Assembly (NCBI RefSeq): GCF_000025705.1
Contig: NC_013959.1
Coordinates: 2,939,657 to 3,003,656, forward strand
DNA: 64,000 nt
Origin: Sideroxydans lithotrophicus ES-1
Lineage (GTDB): Bacteria > Pseudomonadota > Gammaproteobacteria > Burkholderiales > Gallionellaceae
Direction of reading: 5' to 3'
The notes under the pieces are model-generated. The model searched no databases. It saw only the letters and a list, made by a program, of their open reading frames with translations, and was not told the origin of the DNA. Positions within the stretch are counted from its first letter, which is position 1. Each line of letters begins with the position of its first letter. Shown piece after piece: positions 1-9,819 of this stretch. The position numbers were made by a program, and so were the translations under genes.

Positions 1-676
1 AAGCGAACCGTTTGCTGCTGCGCAACCTGGCGCATGAGATCAAGAATCCGCTCGGGGGCATACGGGGCGCGGCGCAGCTGCTGGAGCAGGAACTTGAAAA
101 ACCGGCTTTGCGCGAATACACCCAAGTGGTCATCCAGGAAGCCGACCGGCTGCGCTCTCTGATGGAAAAGCTGCTCACTCCGCAGCACGTGCCCCATTTT
201 AGTGCGCTCAACATCCACGAGGTTCTGGAGCGCGTGCGCAGCGTGGTGCTGGCGGAACTGCCGGAAGGCCTCCAGATCCAGCGCGATTATGACCTTAGCC
301 TGCCTGAGCTGCACGGCGACAAGGAACAACTCATCCAGGTCGTGCTCAACATCGTGCGCAATGCTGCCCAAGCCATGCAGGGCAAGGGACATATACTGAT
401 GCGCACGCGTATCACCCGGCAAGTCACGCTGATGAAAAAACTGCATCGCCTGGCCGTGATGGTACAGATCATCGACAACGGCCCGGGCATTCCCACCCAC
501 TTGCGCGACAAGATCTTCTACCCGCTGGTCTCCGGACGCGCCGACGGGCACGGGCTGGGGCTTACCCTGGCACAGGATTTTGTCAGCCAGCACCAGGGCA
601 GTATCGAATTTGACAGCGAACCGGGACGTACCTGCTTTACCGTCATGCTCCCGCTCAATTACTCAGGAAAACAACC

Positions 677-680
<4 letters not shown>
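1..680 (+). CDS. ntrB: Nitrogen regulation sensor histidine kinase NtrB (GlnL), C-terminal part
   Basis: The gene is cut by the left window edge; the reading frame is open from base 3 and ends at 680. What remains is the kinase core. An H-box (NLAHEIKNPLGG) carries the phosphorylated histidine. It is followed by the N-box (VVLNIVRNAAQAM), the G1 box (DNGPGIP) and the G2 box (GHGLGL) of a HATPase_c domain. In this family NtrB senses nitrogen status through PII and phosphorylates NtrC. The stop codon overlaps the ntrC start by 4 bases (ATGA), so the two are translationally coupled. The N-terminal PAS sensor expected for NtrB lies outside the window. The assignment rests on the kinase motifs plus the NtrC partner. 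Confidence 0.93.
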
Positions 681-2077
<1,397 letters not shown>

Positions 2078-2091
2078 TACCGGTATTCCCG

Positions 2092-2898
2092 CTATTTTTT
2101 CCATACCCCGTTGATTGCCGCCGCATCGGCGCTCTCTTTCAAAGAGGGCAATCCGTACATCTCTGCAAGCGTGCGCAGGACATTGTAGTGGCTGATGCGC
2201 TGTGCGCTGCTCCCATGCTCCACCATCGCGCCTACGAATAACGTGGCGATGTGGTTATAGCTTGAGCCATCGTCTTCATCCCAGGTCAGGATAAGCAGGC
2301 TGTTGTGGGTCAGCGCCCAGCGCGCATATGGTTCGATGTTGTGTTTCAACCATGCATCGCCCTGTGCAATGCTACCGTCGTGCATGTCATTGCGCTGGTC
2401 GGGCACGATGAGGGAGACGGTGGGCAATTGCGCATAGTCTGCGGGGAAGGCGCTGAGCGGCTGGTTGTACGCGGCAAGTTCTTTCCAGTTCGCCACCGGG
2501 TTGTGCTTGCGCCTGTAGGCACCGTAGATACAGCCGTCATATCCGGCTTGCGGCATGGATTCGGAGTAACTGATAAAGCTCAGTCCCTTAGCCTGCAACA
2601 GGCTGGCGAGGTTGTCGCCGCCAAGGTCGAGCGGGCAGGCATCGCTGCTGATACCGCGCGTGCTGCCGGAAAACAGCGCGAGATAATTCGGCTGACTGGG
2701 ATGGGAAACCCCGTAGGATTCTGTGAAAAGCGCTCCGCGTTTCACCAGCTTGTTGATGTAGGCAGCATCGCGGTTGCCGACGATCTGGCTGAAGGATTTA
2801 TTCTCCTCGATCACGATCACGACATGATCCGGCCGAGGCAACTCGCCACCTATCGCCTGCCGAACAACGATCAGCAACAGAACTCCGAGGATCTTCAT
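2092..2898 (-). CDS. Secreted phosphoesterase family protein (acid phosphatase / phospholipase C-like)
   Basis: 268 aa from ATG 2898, which overlaps the xthA stop by 4 bases (ATGA). The N-terminus ([18 protein letters not shown]) is a signal peptide, so the mature enzyme is probably periplasmic or secreted. [11 protein letters not shown], followed by [18 protein letters not shown] and the metal-ligand segment LTWDEDDG, are hallmarks of the alkaline-phosphatase-fold phosphoesterase family that includes phospholipase C and AcpA-type acid phosphatases. The substrate cannot be told from sequence. The protein is shorter than classical PLC enzymes, resembling the short 'phosphoesterase' group. It converges with ntrC. 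An upstream in-frame extension exists but would read through xthA and lacks the signal peptide at its start, so I rejected it. Confidence 0.85.
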   Translation of the reverse strand: MKILGVLLLIVVRQAIGGELPRPDHVVIVIEENKSFSQIVGNRDAAYINKLVKRGALFTESYGVSHPSQPNYLALFSGSTRGISSDACPLDLGGDNLASLLQAKGLSFISYSESMPQAGYDGCIYGAYRRKHNPVANWKELAAYNQPLSAFPADYAQLPTVSLIVPDQRNDMHDGSIAQGDAWLKHNIEPYARWALTHNSLLILTWDEDDGSSYNHIATLFVGAMVEHGSSAQRISHYNVLRTLAEMYGLPSLKESADAAAINGVWKK

Positions 2899-3653
2899 GC
2901 CACCTCGGCCACCACCGGCGTGTGATCGGATGGCCGCTCCAGTTTGCGCGGCGCTTTGTCGATATGGCATGCGCTGCACTGCAACGCCGGACTGATGAGA
3001 ATATGGTCGATGCGCAAACCCATGTTGCGGCGGAATGCCATCATGCGGTAATCCCACCATGAATAGCTTTTTTCAGCCTGTTCGAATAACCGGAAGGCAT
3101 CGCGCAGCCCCAGTTGCAGCAAGGCTTTGAAGGCGTCCCGCTCCGGTGCGCTGACCAGCACGTTGCCCTGCCATGCCACCGGATCGTGAACGTCCCGGTC
3201 TTCCGGGGCGATGTTGTAATCGCCCAGCAACGCCAGCCTGGGATGTTTCGCCAGTTCTTCTTTCAGCCACGCAGTGATCGCGGCCAGCCATTTGAGTTTG
3301 TATTGATACTTATCGGAGCCGACTTCCTGGCCATTGGGAACATACACGCACACGACACGTACGCCGTCTATGGTCGCCGCGATAACGCGCTTCTGTTCAT
3401 CCTCGAAACCCGGTATGCCGCATTGCACGTCGCCGATCGGCTGGCGACTGAGGATCGCCACGCCGTTATAGGTCTTCTGTCCGCTGAAAGCGACCTGGTA
3501 TCCGGCCTGCTGCAACTCGGCCAATGGAAAGTTCTTGTCCTCGCTCTTGGTCTCTTGCAGACACACTACATCCACAGGGTTCGCCGCCAGCCATTCAAGC
3601 AGATGCGGCAGACGCACCTTGAGCGAATTGACGTTCCATGTCGCCAGCTTCAT
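2895..3653 (-). CDS. xthA: Exodeoxyribonuclease III (AP endonuclease)
   Basis: 252 aa, close to the E. coli XthA length. Motifs of the EEP nuclease fold appear in order: [10 protein letters not shown] near the N-terminus, CLQETKS with the metal-binding Glu, [18 protein letters not shown] (Asp/Asn active site), and LRIDHILIS then SDHTPV with the catalytic Asp-His. It cleaves abasic sites and degrades DNA 3' ends in base excision repair. ATG 3653 is chosen because it overlaps the upstream gene stop by 4 bases and begins exactly at the conserved [10 protein letters not shown]. It belongs to a three-gene operon with the glutaredoxin-like protein upstream and the phosphoesterase downstream. Confidence 0.95.
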   Translation of the reverse strand: MKLATWNVNSLKVRLPHLLEWLAANPVDVVCLQETKSEDKNFPLAELQQAGYQVAFSGQKTYNGVAILSRQPIGDVQCGIPGFEDEQKRVIAATIDGVRVVCVYVPNGQEVGSDKYQYKLKWLAAITAWLKEELAKHPRLALLGDYNIAPEDRDVHDPVAWQGNVLVSAPERDAFKALLQLGLRDAFRLFEQAEKSYSWWDYRMMAFRRNMGLRIDHILISPALQCSACHIDKAPRKLERPSDHTPVVAEVA

Positions 3654-4165
3654 TGCGCAGGCTGGGCAGCTGCCGGAGTAGCCGGACGAGGAGGACGATA
3701 AGTGAGCACTTTCTTGGGGTATCCGGCGATATCCAGTTCGTTGTTCCATTGTTCGGCCAGAAAGCCCTTGACCCACGTATTGCCGATAGATACTGCAGGT
3801 ATCTGGCTATCGCCGGAGGCTTTGCGGAAAGCCTCGATGTCTTCCTGCTGTACCAGGCTCTTTTCCGTGAAAGGGACTCCGCGCTTGCTCAGCAAATCCC
3901 TTGCCTGATCACAGCCGGAACCGCAACCTGGAAATGTATACAATGTAACGGGAAAGTTCTGCTTGGCACGTTGCGTTTCGTAAGGAAGAGGCTCGTCTGG
4001 TGTTGGCTCTTTGCCCACTTTCAGTTCTTCCACATCTTCGGAGTCTTGCAGCGGGCTATCGCCGTAATGAACCTTGCCACTGCTATCGATGGAACGATAC
4101 AGCTCGCCAGCATGTGCGTTTGTGAACATCAACAGACTCAGCAGCAATAAGCATTTCTTCATCAT
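3650..4165 (-). CDS. Periplasmic glutaredoxin-like protein with N-terminal DUF4124 domain
   Basis: 171 aa. Residues 1-19 form a signal peptide ending AHA, so the protein is exported. Residues 20-50 ([19 protein letters not shown]) match the DUF4124 beta-strand domain common in proteobacterial exported proteins. Residues about 72-155 form a glutaredoxin fold with cis-proline in QIPAVSIG (Pro123). The redox motif is CGSGC (Cys81, Cys85), with three residues between the cysteines instead of the two in normal CPYC. A Pro/Ala-rich tail ends the protein. It starts the operon with xthA, overlapping by 4 bases. It may act on periplasmic disulfides or metals; substrate unknown. Confidence 0.8.
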   Translation of the reverse strand: MMKKCLLLLSLLMFTNAHAGELYRSIDSSGKVHYGDSPLQDSEDVEELKVGKEPTPDEPLPYETQRAKQNFPVTLYTFPGCGSGCDQARDLLSKRGVPFTEKSLVQQEDIEAFRKASGDSQIPAVSIGNTWVKGFLAEQWNNELDIAGYPKKVLTYRPPRPATPAAAQPAQ

Positions 4166-4175
4166 CAGCCCCCTT

Positions 4176-6218
4176 TCAATCTGTCACCAACCCGTTATGC
4201 CGCAAAAGCGCGTCGATCTTTGGCTCGCGCCCGCGGAACGCAATGAAGGAATCCATCGCATCGCGGCTGCCGCCCACCGCCAGGATCTCCTGGCGGAAGT
4301 GGCTGCCGGTGGCGGCATCCAGCACGCCGTTCTCTTCGAACAAACTGTATGCATCTGCCGAAAGCACCTCGGCCCACTTGTAACTATAATATCCGGCCGC
4401 ATAACCGCCGGCAAAGATGTGCGAGAAGCTGTTCTGGAAACGGTTGAACGAAGGCGGGATCAATACCGCAACTTCCTTGCGCACTGCGTCGAGCAATTGC
4501 TGTACTGACTGCTTTCCATTTGCATCGTAGTCGCTGTGCAAGCGCAGATCGAACAGGGAGAACTCGATCTGGCGCAACATCTGCAGGCCGCTCTGGAAGT
4601 TCTTGGCCGCGATTATCTTGTCGAACAATGCCCTGGGCAACTTTTCCCCGGTTTCGCTGTGGCGCGTCATGCCCTGCAGCACATCCCATTCCCAGCAGAA
4701 ATTTTCCATGAACTGGCTGGGCAGCTCGACCGCATCCCATTCCACACCGCTGATGCCGGACACGCCCAGCTCTTCCACTTGGGTGAGCAAGTGATGCAGA
4801 CCGTGACCGAATTCATGGAACAGGGTATTCACTTCATCGTGAGTGAACAGTGCGGGTTTGCCGCCGAGCGGGGAAGCAAAGTTGCAGTTGAGATAGGCGA
4901 CCGGCGTCTGGATGCCCTTGGCTGTACGCCGCCGCGTGATGGCGTCGTCCATCCATGCACCGCCGCGCTTGCTGGCACGGGCATACAGGTCAAGATAGAA
5001 CTGGCCGATCAGCTGCCCATTGTCGTCGCGGATGTCGAAAAAGCGCACGGTATCGTGCCACACCGGCGCAGTGGAAGGCTCGATCCTGAGGCCGAACAGC
5101 GTCTCCACCAACCCGAACAGCCCCGCACGCACCGCGTCTTCCGGGAAATATTGCTTCACTTCCTGTTCGGAGAACGCATAGCGCTGCTGACGCAATTTTT
5201 CGCTCGCATAACCGATGTCCCACGCCTGCAGATCCTGCATGTTCAATTGCGCTGCCGCGAATGCGCGTAGTTCATCCAGATCCTTTTCGGCAAATGGCCT
5301 GGCACGTTGCGCCAATTCCAGCAGGAAACCCGCCACTTGCCGGGGGGTTTCAGCCATCTTGCTTGCCAGCGACAGCTCGGCATAGTTGGGGAAGCCCAGC
5401 ATTTGCGCTTCTTCCGCGCGCAGCTTCAGTATCCGTGACATCAGCGGCGTGTTGTTCCAGTCCATCTTGCTGCCGTCTGCCAGCAGCTCGCTGGCACGCG
5501 TGGTAAAAGCGCGGTACATGCGTTCGCGCAGATCCCGGCTGTCGGCATACTGCATGACCGGGCCATAGGATGGCGCTTTCAGCGTAAACAGCCAGCCCTT
5601 CTTGCCGGCTTCAGTCGCCGCTTCTGCAGCAACCTGGCGTTCATCGGCGGGAATGCCGGAGATGTCTTGCTCGTCCTCGACCACGCAGCTGTAAGCATTC
5701 GTCGCATCCAGCAGGTTATCGGAAAACTTCGAGCACAGGGCGGAGAGATCTTCCTGCACCTGCATGAAGCGCGCCTTTTTCTCTTCCGGCAGTTCTGCGC
5801 CGCCGAGACGGAAATCGCGCAGCTCATTCTCGATGACTTTCTTCTGCGCAGCATTCAACTCCGCATAGCCATTGCCATTGCGGATAGCCTTGTACTTCTG
5901 GTAGAGCGCCAGATTCTGCGCAAGCTCCGCGTAATATTGCGTGACCTTGGGCAGATTGGCGTTGTATACCTCGCGCAATTCCGGCGAATTCATCACCATG
6001 TTGAGATGCCCGACCTGCCCCCAGGCTCGCGACAGCTGTTCATTCGCGTCCTCGAACGGTTGCACGAAATTTCCCCAGCCTGGTTCAACCGTATCTTGCA
6101 GCAACCTGGCCGTCAGCGCGCGATTGCGCGTCAACAGCTCATCGATGGCCGGGGTCACATGTTCGGGTTTGATCTCCGCAAAACGCGGCAGACCACTGAA
6201 ATCTAATAATGGATTCAT
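4176..6218 (-). CDS. prlC: Oligopeptidase A (M3 family zinc metallopeptidase)
   Basis: 680 aa, the same length as E. coli PrlC/OpdA. The zinc motif HEFGHGLHH lies near residue 467, with the third ligand Glu downstream in GISGVEWDAVELPSQFMENF. The C-terminus has the substrate-binding segment FAGGYAAGYYSYKWAEVLSADAY typical of M3 peptidases. It is cytosolic and degrades short peptides, including cleaved signal peptides. It starts 9 bases after the stop of the dihydroorotase-like gene upstream and ends 10 bases before the glutaredoxin-like gene, so readthrough from the pyr operon side is possible. Confidence 0.96.
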   Translation of the reverse strand: MNPLLDFSGLPRFAEIKPEHVTPAIDELLTRNRALTARLLQDTVEPGWGNFVQPFEDANEQLSRAWGQVGHLNMVMNSPELREVYNANLPKVTQYYAELAQNLALYQKYKAIRNGNGYAELNAAQKKVIENELRDFRLGGAELPEEKKARFMQVQEDLSALCSKFSDNLLDATNAYSCVVEDEQDISGIPADERQVAAEAATEAGKKGWLFTLKAPSYGPVMQYADSRDLRERMYRAFTTRASELLADGSKMDWNNTPLMSRILKLRAEEAQMLGFPNYAELSLASKMAETPRQVAGFLLELAQRARPFAEKDLDELRAFAAAQLNMQDLQAWDIGYASEKLRQQRYAFSEQEVKQYFPEDAVRAGLFGLVETLFGLRIEPSTAPVWHDTVRFFDIRDDNGQLIGQFYLDLYARASKRGGAWMDDAITRRRTAKGIQTPVAYLNCNFASPLGGKPALFTHDEVNTLFHEFGHGLHHLLTQVEELGVSGISGVEWDAVELPSQFMENFCWEWDVLQGMTRHSETGEKLPRALFDKIIAAKNFQSGLQMLRQIEFSLFDLRLHSDYDANGKQSVQQLLDAVRKEVAVLIPPSFNRFQNSFSHIFAGGYAAGYYSYKWAEVLSADAYSLFEENGVLDAATGSHFRQEILAVGGSRDAMDSFIAFRGREPKIDALLRHNGLVTD

Positions 6219-6227
6219 TGTCTTTTA

Positions 6228-7502
6228 CTATAAGGAATAGGCGACTTTGCCCTCAACGATGGTGTGCCTTGCCTTGCCTTGCATGGTATAGCCGTTGAAC
6301 GGCGTATTCTTGCCCTGGCTCTTGAGTGCGGCTGGCTCGACTTTCCAGGTGATCGCCGGATCGAACACGCACACGTCGGCATGTGCGCCCACGCTCAGAT
6401 GACCGGTCTTGACGCCTAGCAGTTGCGCAGGGTTGATGGTCACCCGCGCCAGTGCATCCAACAACGGCACTTTTTCCTGCTCGGCCCATTTCAGTACCAG
6501 CGGCAGCAGCAATTCCATGCCGGTTGCGCCTGCTTCGGCCTCGGCGAATGGCAGCTGCTTGGCATCTTCGTCGACCGGAGAGTGGTTGGAACAGATCGCA
6601 TCGATGGTGCCATCCAGCAGGCCGGCTCGCAGCGCAGCTTTGTCGCGCAAGTTGCGCAATGGCGGCATCAGGCGGCAGTTGGCATCGAAAAAGCCGATGT
6701 CCATCTCGGACAGGTGCACGTGGTTCATCGATACATCGCAGGTCACTGCCAGTCCCTGGCGTTTTGCGGCACGCACCATATCCACTCCCTCCGCGCTGGA
6801 GATACGGCAAACATGCAGCTTCACGCCAGTCTCCCTTGCCAGCTGCAGCATGGTTGCAAGCGCTATGGTTTCCGCCACCACCGGTATCGCGGGCAGGCCG
6901 AGGCGTGTTGCCACTTCGCCGTCATGCGCAACGCCATCCTTGGCGAGGAATGCATCTTGCGGACGCAGCCACACTCGATAGCCGAAGGTCGCCGCGTATT
7001 GCATGGCGCGCATCAGCACACGCGTGTCGGTAAGCAGCGCATCGGCCTGGCTGAAAGCTTTGCAACCGGCCTCGGCGAGCTCGATCATCTCGGTCAGTTC
7101 GGCACCCTTCAATCCGTATGTCAGCGCGCCCACGGGAAACACCCGTGCCTGATTGAGCAAACGCGCACGGTGTTTCAGCATCTCCACCAGCCCCGGCTCA
7201 TCCAGCGGCGGATCGGTATCGGGAGGGCAGGACAAGGAGGTCACCCCACCCGCCATCGCCGCATCCATTTCCGATTCCAGCGTGGCCTTGTACTCGTAAC
7301 CCGGCTCGCGCAAGCGCGCTGCGACATCCACCAGTCCCGGCATGACGATCAGCCCGCCGGCATCGATCACCTGCTCGGCGGCAAATCCCTGCGGTGCTTT
7401 GCCGATTGCAGCGATGCGCTTGTCCGCGATGAACACATCCTGCGTGGCATCGATCTTGTTGTGTGGGTCGATCAGGCGACCGTTCTTGATATGGATATTC
7501 AT
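6228..7502 (-). CDS. pyrX: Catalytically inactive dihydroorotase homologue PyrC' (PyrX), aspartate transcarbamoylase partner
   Basis: 424 aa, with the amidohydrolase fold of long (class I-like) dihydroorotases: N-terminal KNGRLIDPHNKID, GLVDV...REPG, and a C-terminal beta domain with VFDPAITW. The metal-binding signature DxHxHxR is destroyed: residues 58-68 read VDVAARLREPG, so both histidines are replaced (Ala61, Arg63). The later TDH motif reads CSNHSP. In Pseudomonas such a pseudo-dihydroorotase is required to assemble PyrB into an active dodecamer. The gene lies downstream of pyrB in the same direction, 191 bases away. The active enzyme is probably the separate PyrC at 33177-34211. Confidence 0.9.
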   Translation of the reverse strand: MNIHIKNGRLIDPHNKIDATQDVFIADKRIAAIGKAPQGFAAEQVIDAGGLIVMPGLVDVAARLREPGYEYKATLESEMDAAMAGGVTSLSCPPDTDPPLDEPGLVEMLKHRARLLNQARVFPVGALTYGLKGAELTEMIELAEAGCKAFSQADALLTDTRVLMRAMQYAATFGYRVWLRPQDAFLAKDGVAHDGEVATRLGLPAIPVVAETIALATMLQLARETGVKLHVCRISSAEGVDMVRAAKRQGLAVTCDVSMNHVHLSEMDIGFFDANCRLMPPLRNLRDKAALRAGLLDGTIDAICSNHSPVDEDAKQLPFAEAEAGATGMELLLPLVLKWAEQEKVPLLDALARVTINPAQLLGVKTGHLSVGAHADVCVFDPAITWKVEPAALKSQGKNTPFNGYTMQGKARHTIVEGKVAYSL

Positions 7503-7561
7503 TGATACCTCTCTAACCTGCTGCGCGATTCAATTGCTGTGTTGCGCGGTATTGGTTCCGG

Positions 7562-7587
7562 CATAACGCGCTTCGCGCATTAGCCTC
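7562..7587. repeat. Short palindrome-cored intergenic motif (copy 1)
   Basis: In the 191-base gap between pyrB and pyrX the sequence CATAACG, a short GC-rich core (GCGC..GCGC) and CATTAGCCTC occur together. The same two flanks with a different core recur at 50775-50804, between atpG and atpD. Two copies of 7 and 10 identical bases flanking a variable core suggest a dispersed intergenic element. I found no ORF, tRNA or clear terminator in the rest of this gap. Confidence 0.4.
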
Positions 7588-7693
7588 CACCGAAACTGCG
7601 TTTTCACGTCCTCGTCTATCTACCAGATATGCCTCGTTGTCCGCTCCGTGCGCCTTGCACTCGAATCGCTCGTTACGGTTAATGGGGCATCGA

Positions 7694-8647
7694 CTATTTA
7701 TTCCCCGCCAGCGTGCTCATAACCGCCATGCGCACCGCGATGCCGAAGGTGACTTGCGGCAGGATGACCGATTGCATACCGTCAGCTACGCTGGAGTCGA
7801 TCTCCACGCCGCGATTCATCGGTCCAGGGTGCATCACGATGGCATCGCTTTTCGCCAGCGCCAGCCGCTCCTGGGTCAGGCCGTAATATTTGAAATATTC
7901 CTGCGCCGAAGGCAACAAGGCACCCTGCATGCGTTCGTTCTGCAAGCGCAGCATCATCACCACATCGACATCCTTCAAACCTTGGGCCATGTCGTGGTAG
8001 ACCTGCACGCCGAGCTTCTCGACATGGCTGGGCAGCAGCGTCTTGGGCGCAACTACGCGCACCTCCGGCACACCCAGGGTGGTCAACGCATGGATCTGCG
8101 AACGTGCCACGCGCGAGTGCAGGACATCGCCGACGATGGCGACACGCAGGTTATGGAATTCCTTCTTGTAATGGCGGATGGTATACATGTCGAGCAGCGC
8201 CTGGGTAGGGTGCGCATGGCGGCCGTCGCCGGCGTTGATCACGTGGATCTCCGGCGCCACATGCCGGGCGATCAGGTGCGCCGCGCCACTCGTGGAATGA
8301 CGCACCACGAACATGTCGGCATGCATCGCGCACAGGTTGTCCACTGTATCCAGCAGCGTCTCGCCCTTGCTGGTGCTGGAAGATCCGATGTTGAGGTTTA
8401 CCACATCCGCTGACAGGCGCTTGGCGGCGATCTCGAACGTGGTGCGCGTGCGCGTGCTGTTTTCGAAGAAAATGTTGAACACCGATTTGCCGTGCAAAAG
8501 CGGGATCTTCTTGATTTCGCGCCCGTCGGCCAGGTTCACAAAGCCGGAGGCCTTGTCGAGGATGTCGCGCAGGATGCGGACCGGCAATCCCTCAGTGGTC
8601 AGCAGATGCTGAAGCTCGCCGTGCTTGTTTAACTGGGGATTATTCAT
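7694..8647 (-). CDS. pyrB: Aspartate carbamoyltransferase catalytic chain
   Basis: 317 aa. The carbamoyl-phosphate signature [19 protein letters not shown] is present. It is followed by [15 protein letters not shown], the segment around [12 protein letters not shown] and the late [10 protein letters not shown]. It catalyses carbamoyl phosphate plus aspartate to carbamoyl aspartate, the committed step of pyrimidine synthesis. It overlaps the upstream ruvX stop by 4 bases (ATGA) and is followed by the pseudo-dihydroorotase gene. This gives the ruvX-pyrB-pyrC' order seen in pseudomonads and betaproteobacteria. No PyrI regulatory chain is present, consistent with the PyrB-PyrC' type of complex. 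Confidence 0.97.
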   Translation of the reverse strand: MNNPQLNKHGELQHLLTTEGLPVRILRDILDKASGFVNLADGREIKKIPLLHGKSVFNIFFENSTRTRTTFEIAAKRLSADVVNLNIGSSSTSKGETLLDTVDNLCAMHADMFVVRHSTSGAAHLIARHVAPEIHVINAGDGRHAHPTQALLDMYTIRHYKKEFHNLRVAIVGDVLHSRVARSQIHALTTLGVPEVRVVAPKTLLPSHVEKLGVQVYHDMAQGLKDVDVVMMLRLQNERMQGALLPSAQEYFKYYGLTQERLALAKSDAIVMHPGPMNRGVEIDSSVADGMQSVILPQVTFGIAVRMAVMSTLAGNK

Positions 8648-9090
8648 GCGTTGGTTCCTGCGCTGGGTTCGTCAAAATACGCCTGCAGTATCTGCTGCGC
8701 CGCATACTGATCGATGAGGTTCTTTTGTTTCCTGCCATGTATCCCTTCCTTATCCAGCGCCGAGCTCGCGGCGGCGGAAGTATAACGCTCATCAATCAAC
8801 AAGGTAGGCAAATTGAAGCGTCCTTTCAGCCGGTTGGCGAAACGGCGGGACAGCGCCGTCATTTCGTGCGGCGTGCCGTCGTCGTTGCACGGCAATCCGA
8901 CGACCAGTGCTGCAGGTTGCCACTCCTTGAGCAGCTCGGCGATGGCGGCAAAACGCAGGTCGTTCTTCTCTGCACCGATAGTGGTGAGTGGCCGGGCTGT
9001 AGCGGAGACGGTATTGCCGACTGCGACGCCGATGCGTTTGGTGCCAAAGTCGAATGCGAGTAAGGTGCCTGAAAACCTGTGAGCAGCCAT
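8644..9090 (-). CDS. ruvX: Putative pre-16S rRNA nuclease / Holliday junction resolvase-like protein YqgF (RuvX)
   Basis: 148 aa from ATG 9090. The RNase H-like fold is shown by [16 protein letters not shown] (Asp14), [22 protein letters not shown] and the final [16 protein letters not shown]. In E. coli YqgF processes the 5' end of 16S rRNA, and some homologues cut Holliday junctions. An in-frame extension to 9138 exists, but it reads through a repeat-like sequence (MRGRGGERER) and lacks family similarity, so the internal ATG is preferred. It overlaps pyrB by 4 bases and follows yqgE, the conserved order yqgE-yqgF-pyrB. Confidence 0.93.
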   Translation of the reverse strand: MAAHRFSGTLLAFDFGTKRIGVAVGNTVSATARPLTTIGAEKNDLRFAAIAELLKEWQPAALVVGLPCNDDGTPHEMTALSRRFANRLKGRFNLPTLLIDERYTSAAASSALDKEGIHGRKQKNLIDQYAAQQILQAYFDEPSAGTNA

Positions 9091-9122
9091 GCCGGAATTC
9101 AAGAATTGCCTTTCTCGTTCGC

Positions 9123-9162
9123 CTCCTCGCCCGCGCACTGCGGGAGAGGATTGAGGAGAGGG
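9123..9162. repeat. Degenerate CTCTCCC-type palindromic repeat
   Basis: The ruvX-yqgE gap holds a hairpin (CCGC..GCGG with GA/TC-rich extensions) followed by GGGAGAGGATTGAGGAGAGGG. This looks like a decayed version of the bipartite element at 39350-39433, whose tail reads GGGAGAGGGGTAGGGTGAGGG. It may form an RNA hairpin in the transcript between yqgE and ruvX. Confidence 0.4.
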
Positions 9163-9210
9163 AGGCGGGTATAAGGAGTTACTTCATCAAACATGACTCC
9201 ATTTTGCCCG

Positions 9211-9771
9211 CTAGGCATGTCCGGCCTCGTCCGACAATGAAGCGAAATCGATCCCGAGCAGCGCCATCGCGGCAGGCAGCCGCTCTTCGGATGGCAGGTC
9301 GAACAGGATATGTGCGGATGCAGGTACGCTCAGCCAGGCATTGTCTGCAAGCTCCTGTTCCAGCTGTCCTTCCGACCATCCTGCATAACCCAGTGTCACC
9401 AGCATATGCTCGGGACCCTGGCCTTCTCCTACCGCCTGGAGTATGTCCTTGGAAGTGGTCAGGCCGATCCGGTCGTTGACTTGCAGTGTCGATTGCCATT
9501 GGCCGATCGTGTCATGCAGCACGAAACCGCGGTCGGTCTGCACCGGCCCGCCGAAGTGCACCAACACATCTTCCAGCTCGGCAGGCTTGAGCGGCATGTT
9601 GATCTGCGCGAACAGTTCGCTCAGCGTCAGGCTGATGGGGCGGTTCACCACGATGCCCATCGCACCCTGCTCGTTGTGTTCACACACATAAGTGAGGGAT
9701 TTGGCAAAAAAGGGATCGGTCATCGCCGGCATGGCGATCAGAAAATGATTGGTAAGATTCAGCTCGGACAT
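9211..9771 (-). CDS. yqgE: YqgE/AlgH family protein (UPF0301)
   Basis: 186 aa. The family signature at the N-terminus is present: [20 protein letters not shown], then [18 protein letters not shown]. Further conserved pieces are [16 protein letters not shown] and [21 protein letters not shown]. The structure of the family is known, but the biochemical function is not; AlgH was named for an effect on alginate expression. It precedes ruvX-pyrB, the usual neighbourhood. It starts 48 bases downstream of the chpA stop, so it could be read from either the pil operon or its own promoter. Confidence 0.95.
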   Translation of the reverse strand: MSELNLTNHFLIAMPAMTDPFFAKSLTYVCEHNEQGAMGIVVNRPISLTLSELFAQINMPLKPAELEDVLVHFGGPVQTDRGFVLHDTIGQWQSTLQVNDRIGLTTSKDILQAVGEGQGPEHMLVTLGYAGWSEGQLEQELADNAWLSVPASAHILFDLPSEERLPAAMALLGIDFASLSDEAGHA

Positions 9772-9819
9772 GGGGCCATTGTAATCTGTCGGCGCCCTAA
9801 TCTCAATTTCGCGCGCCGG

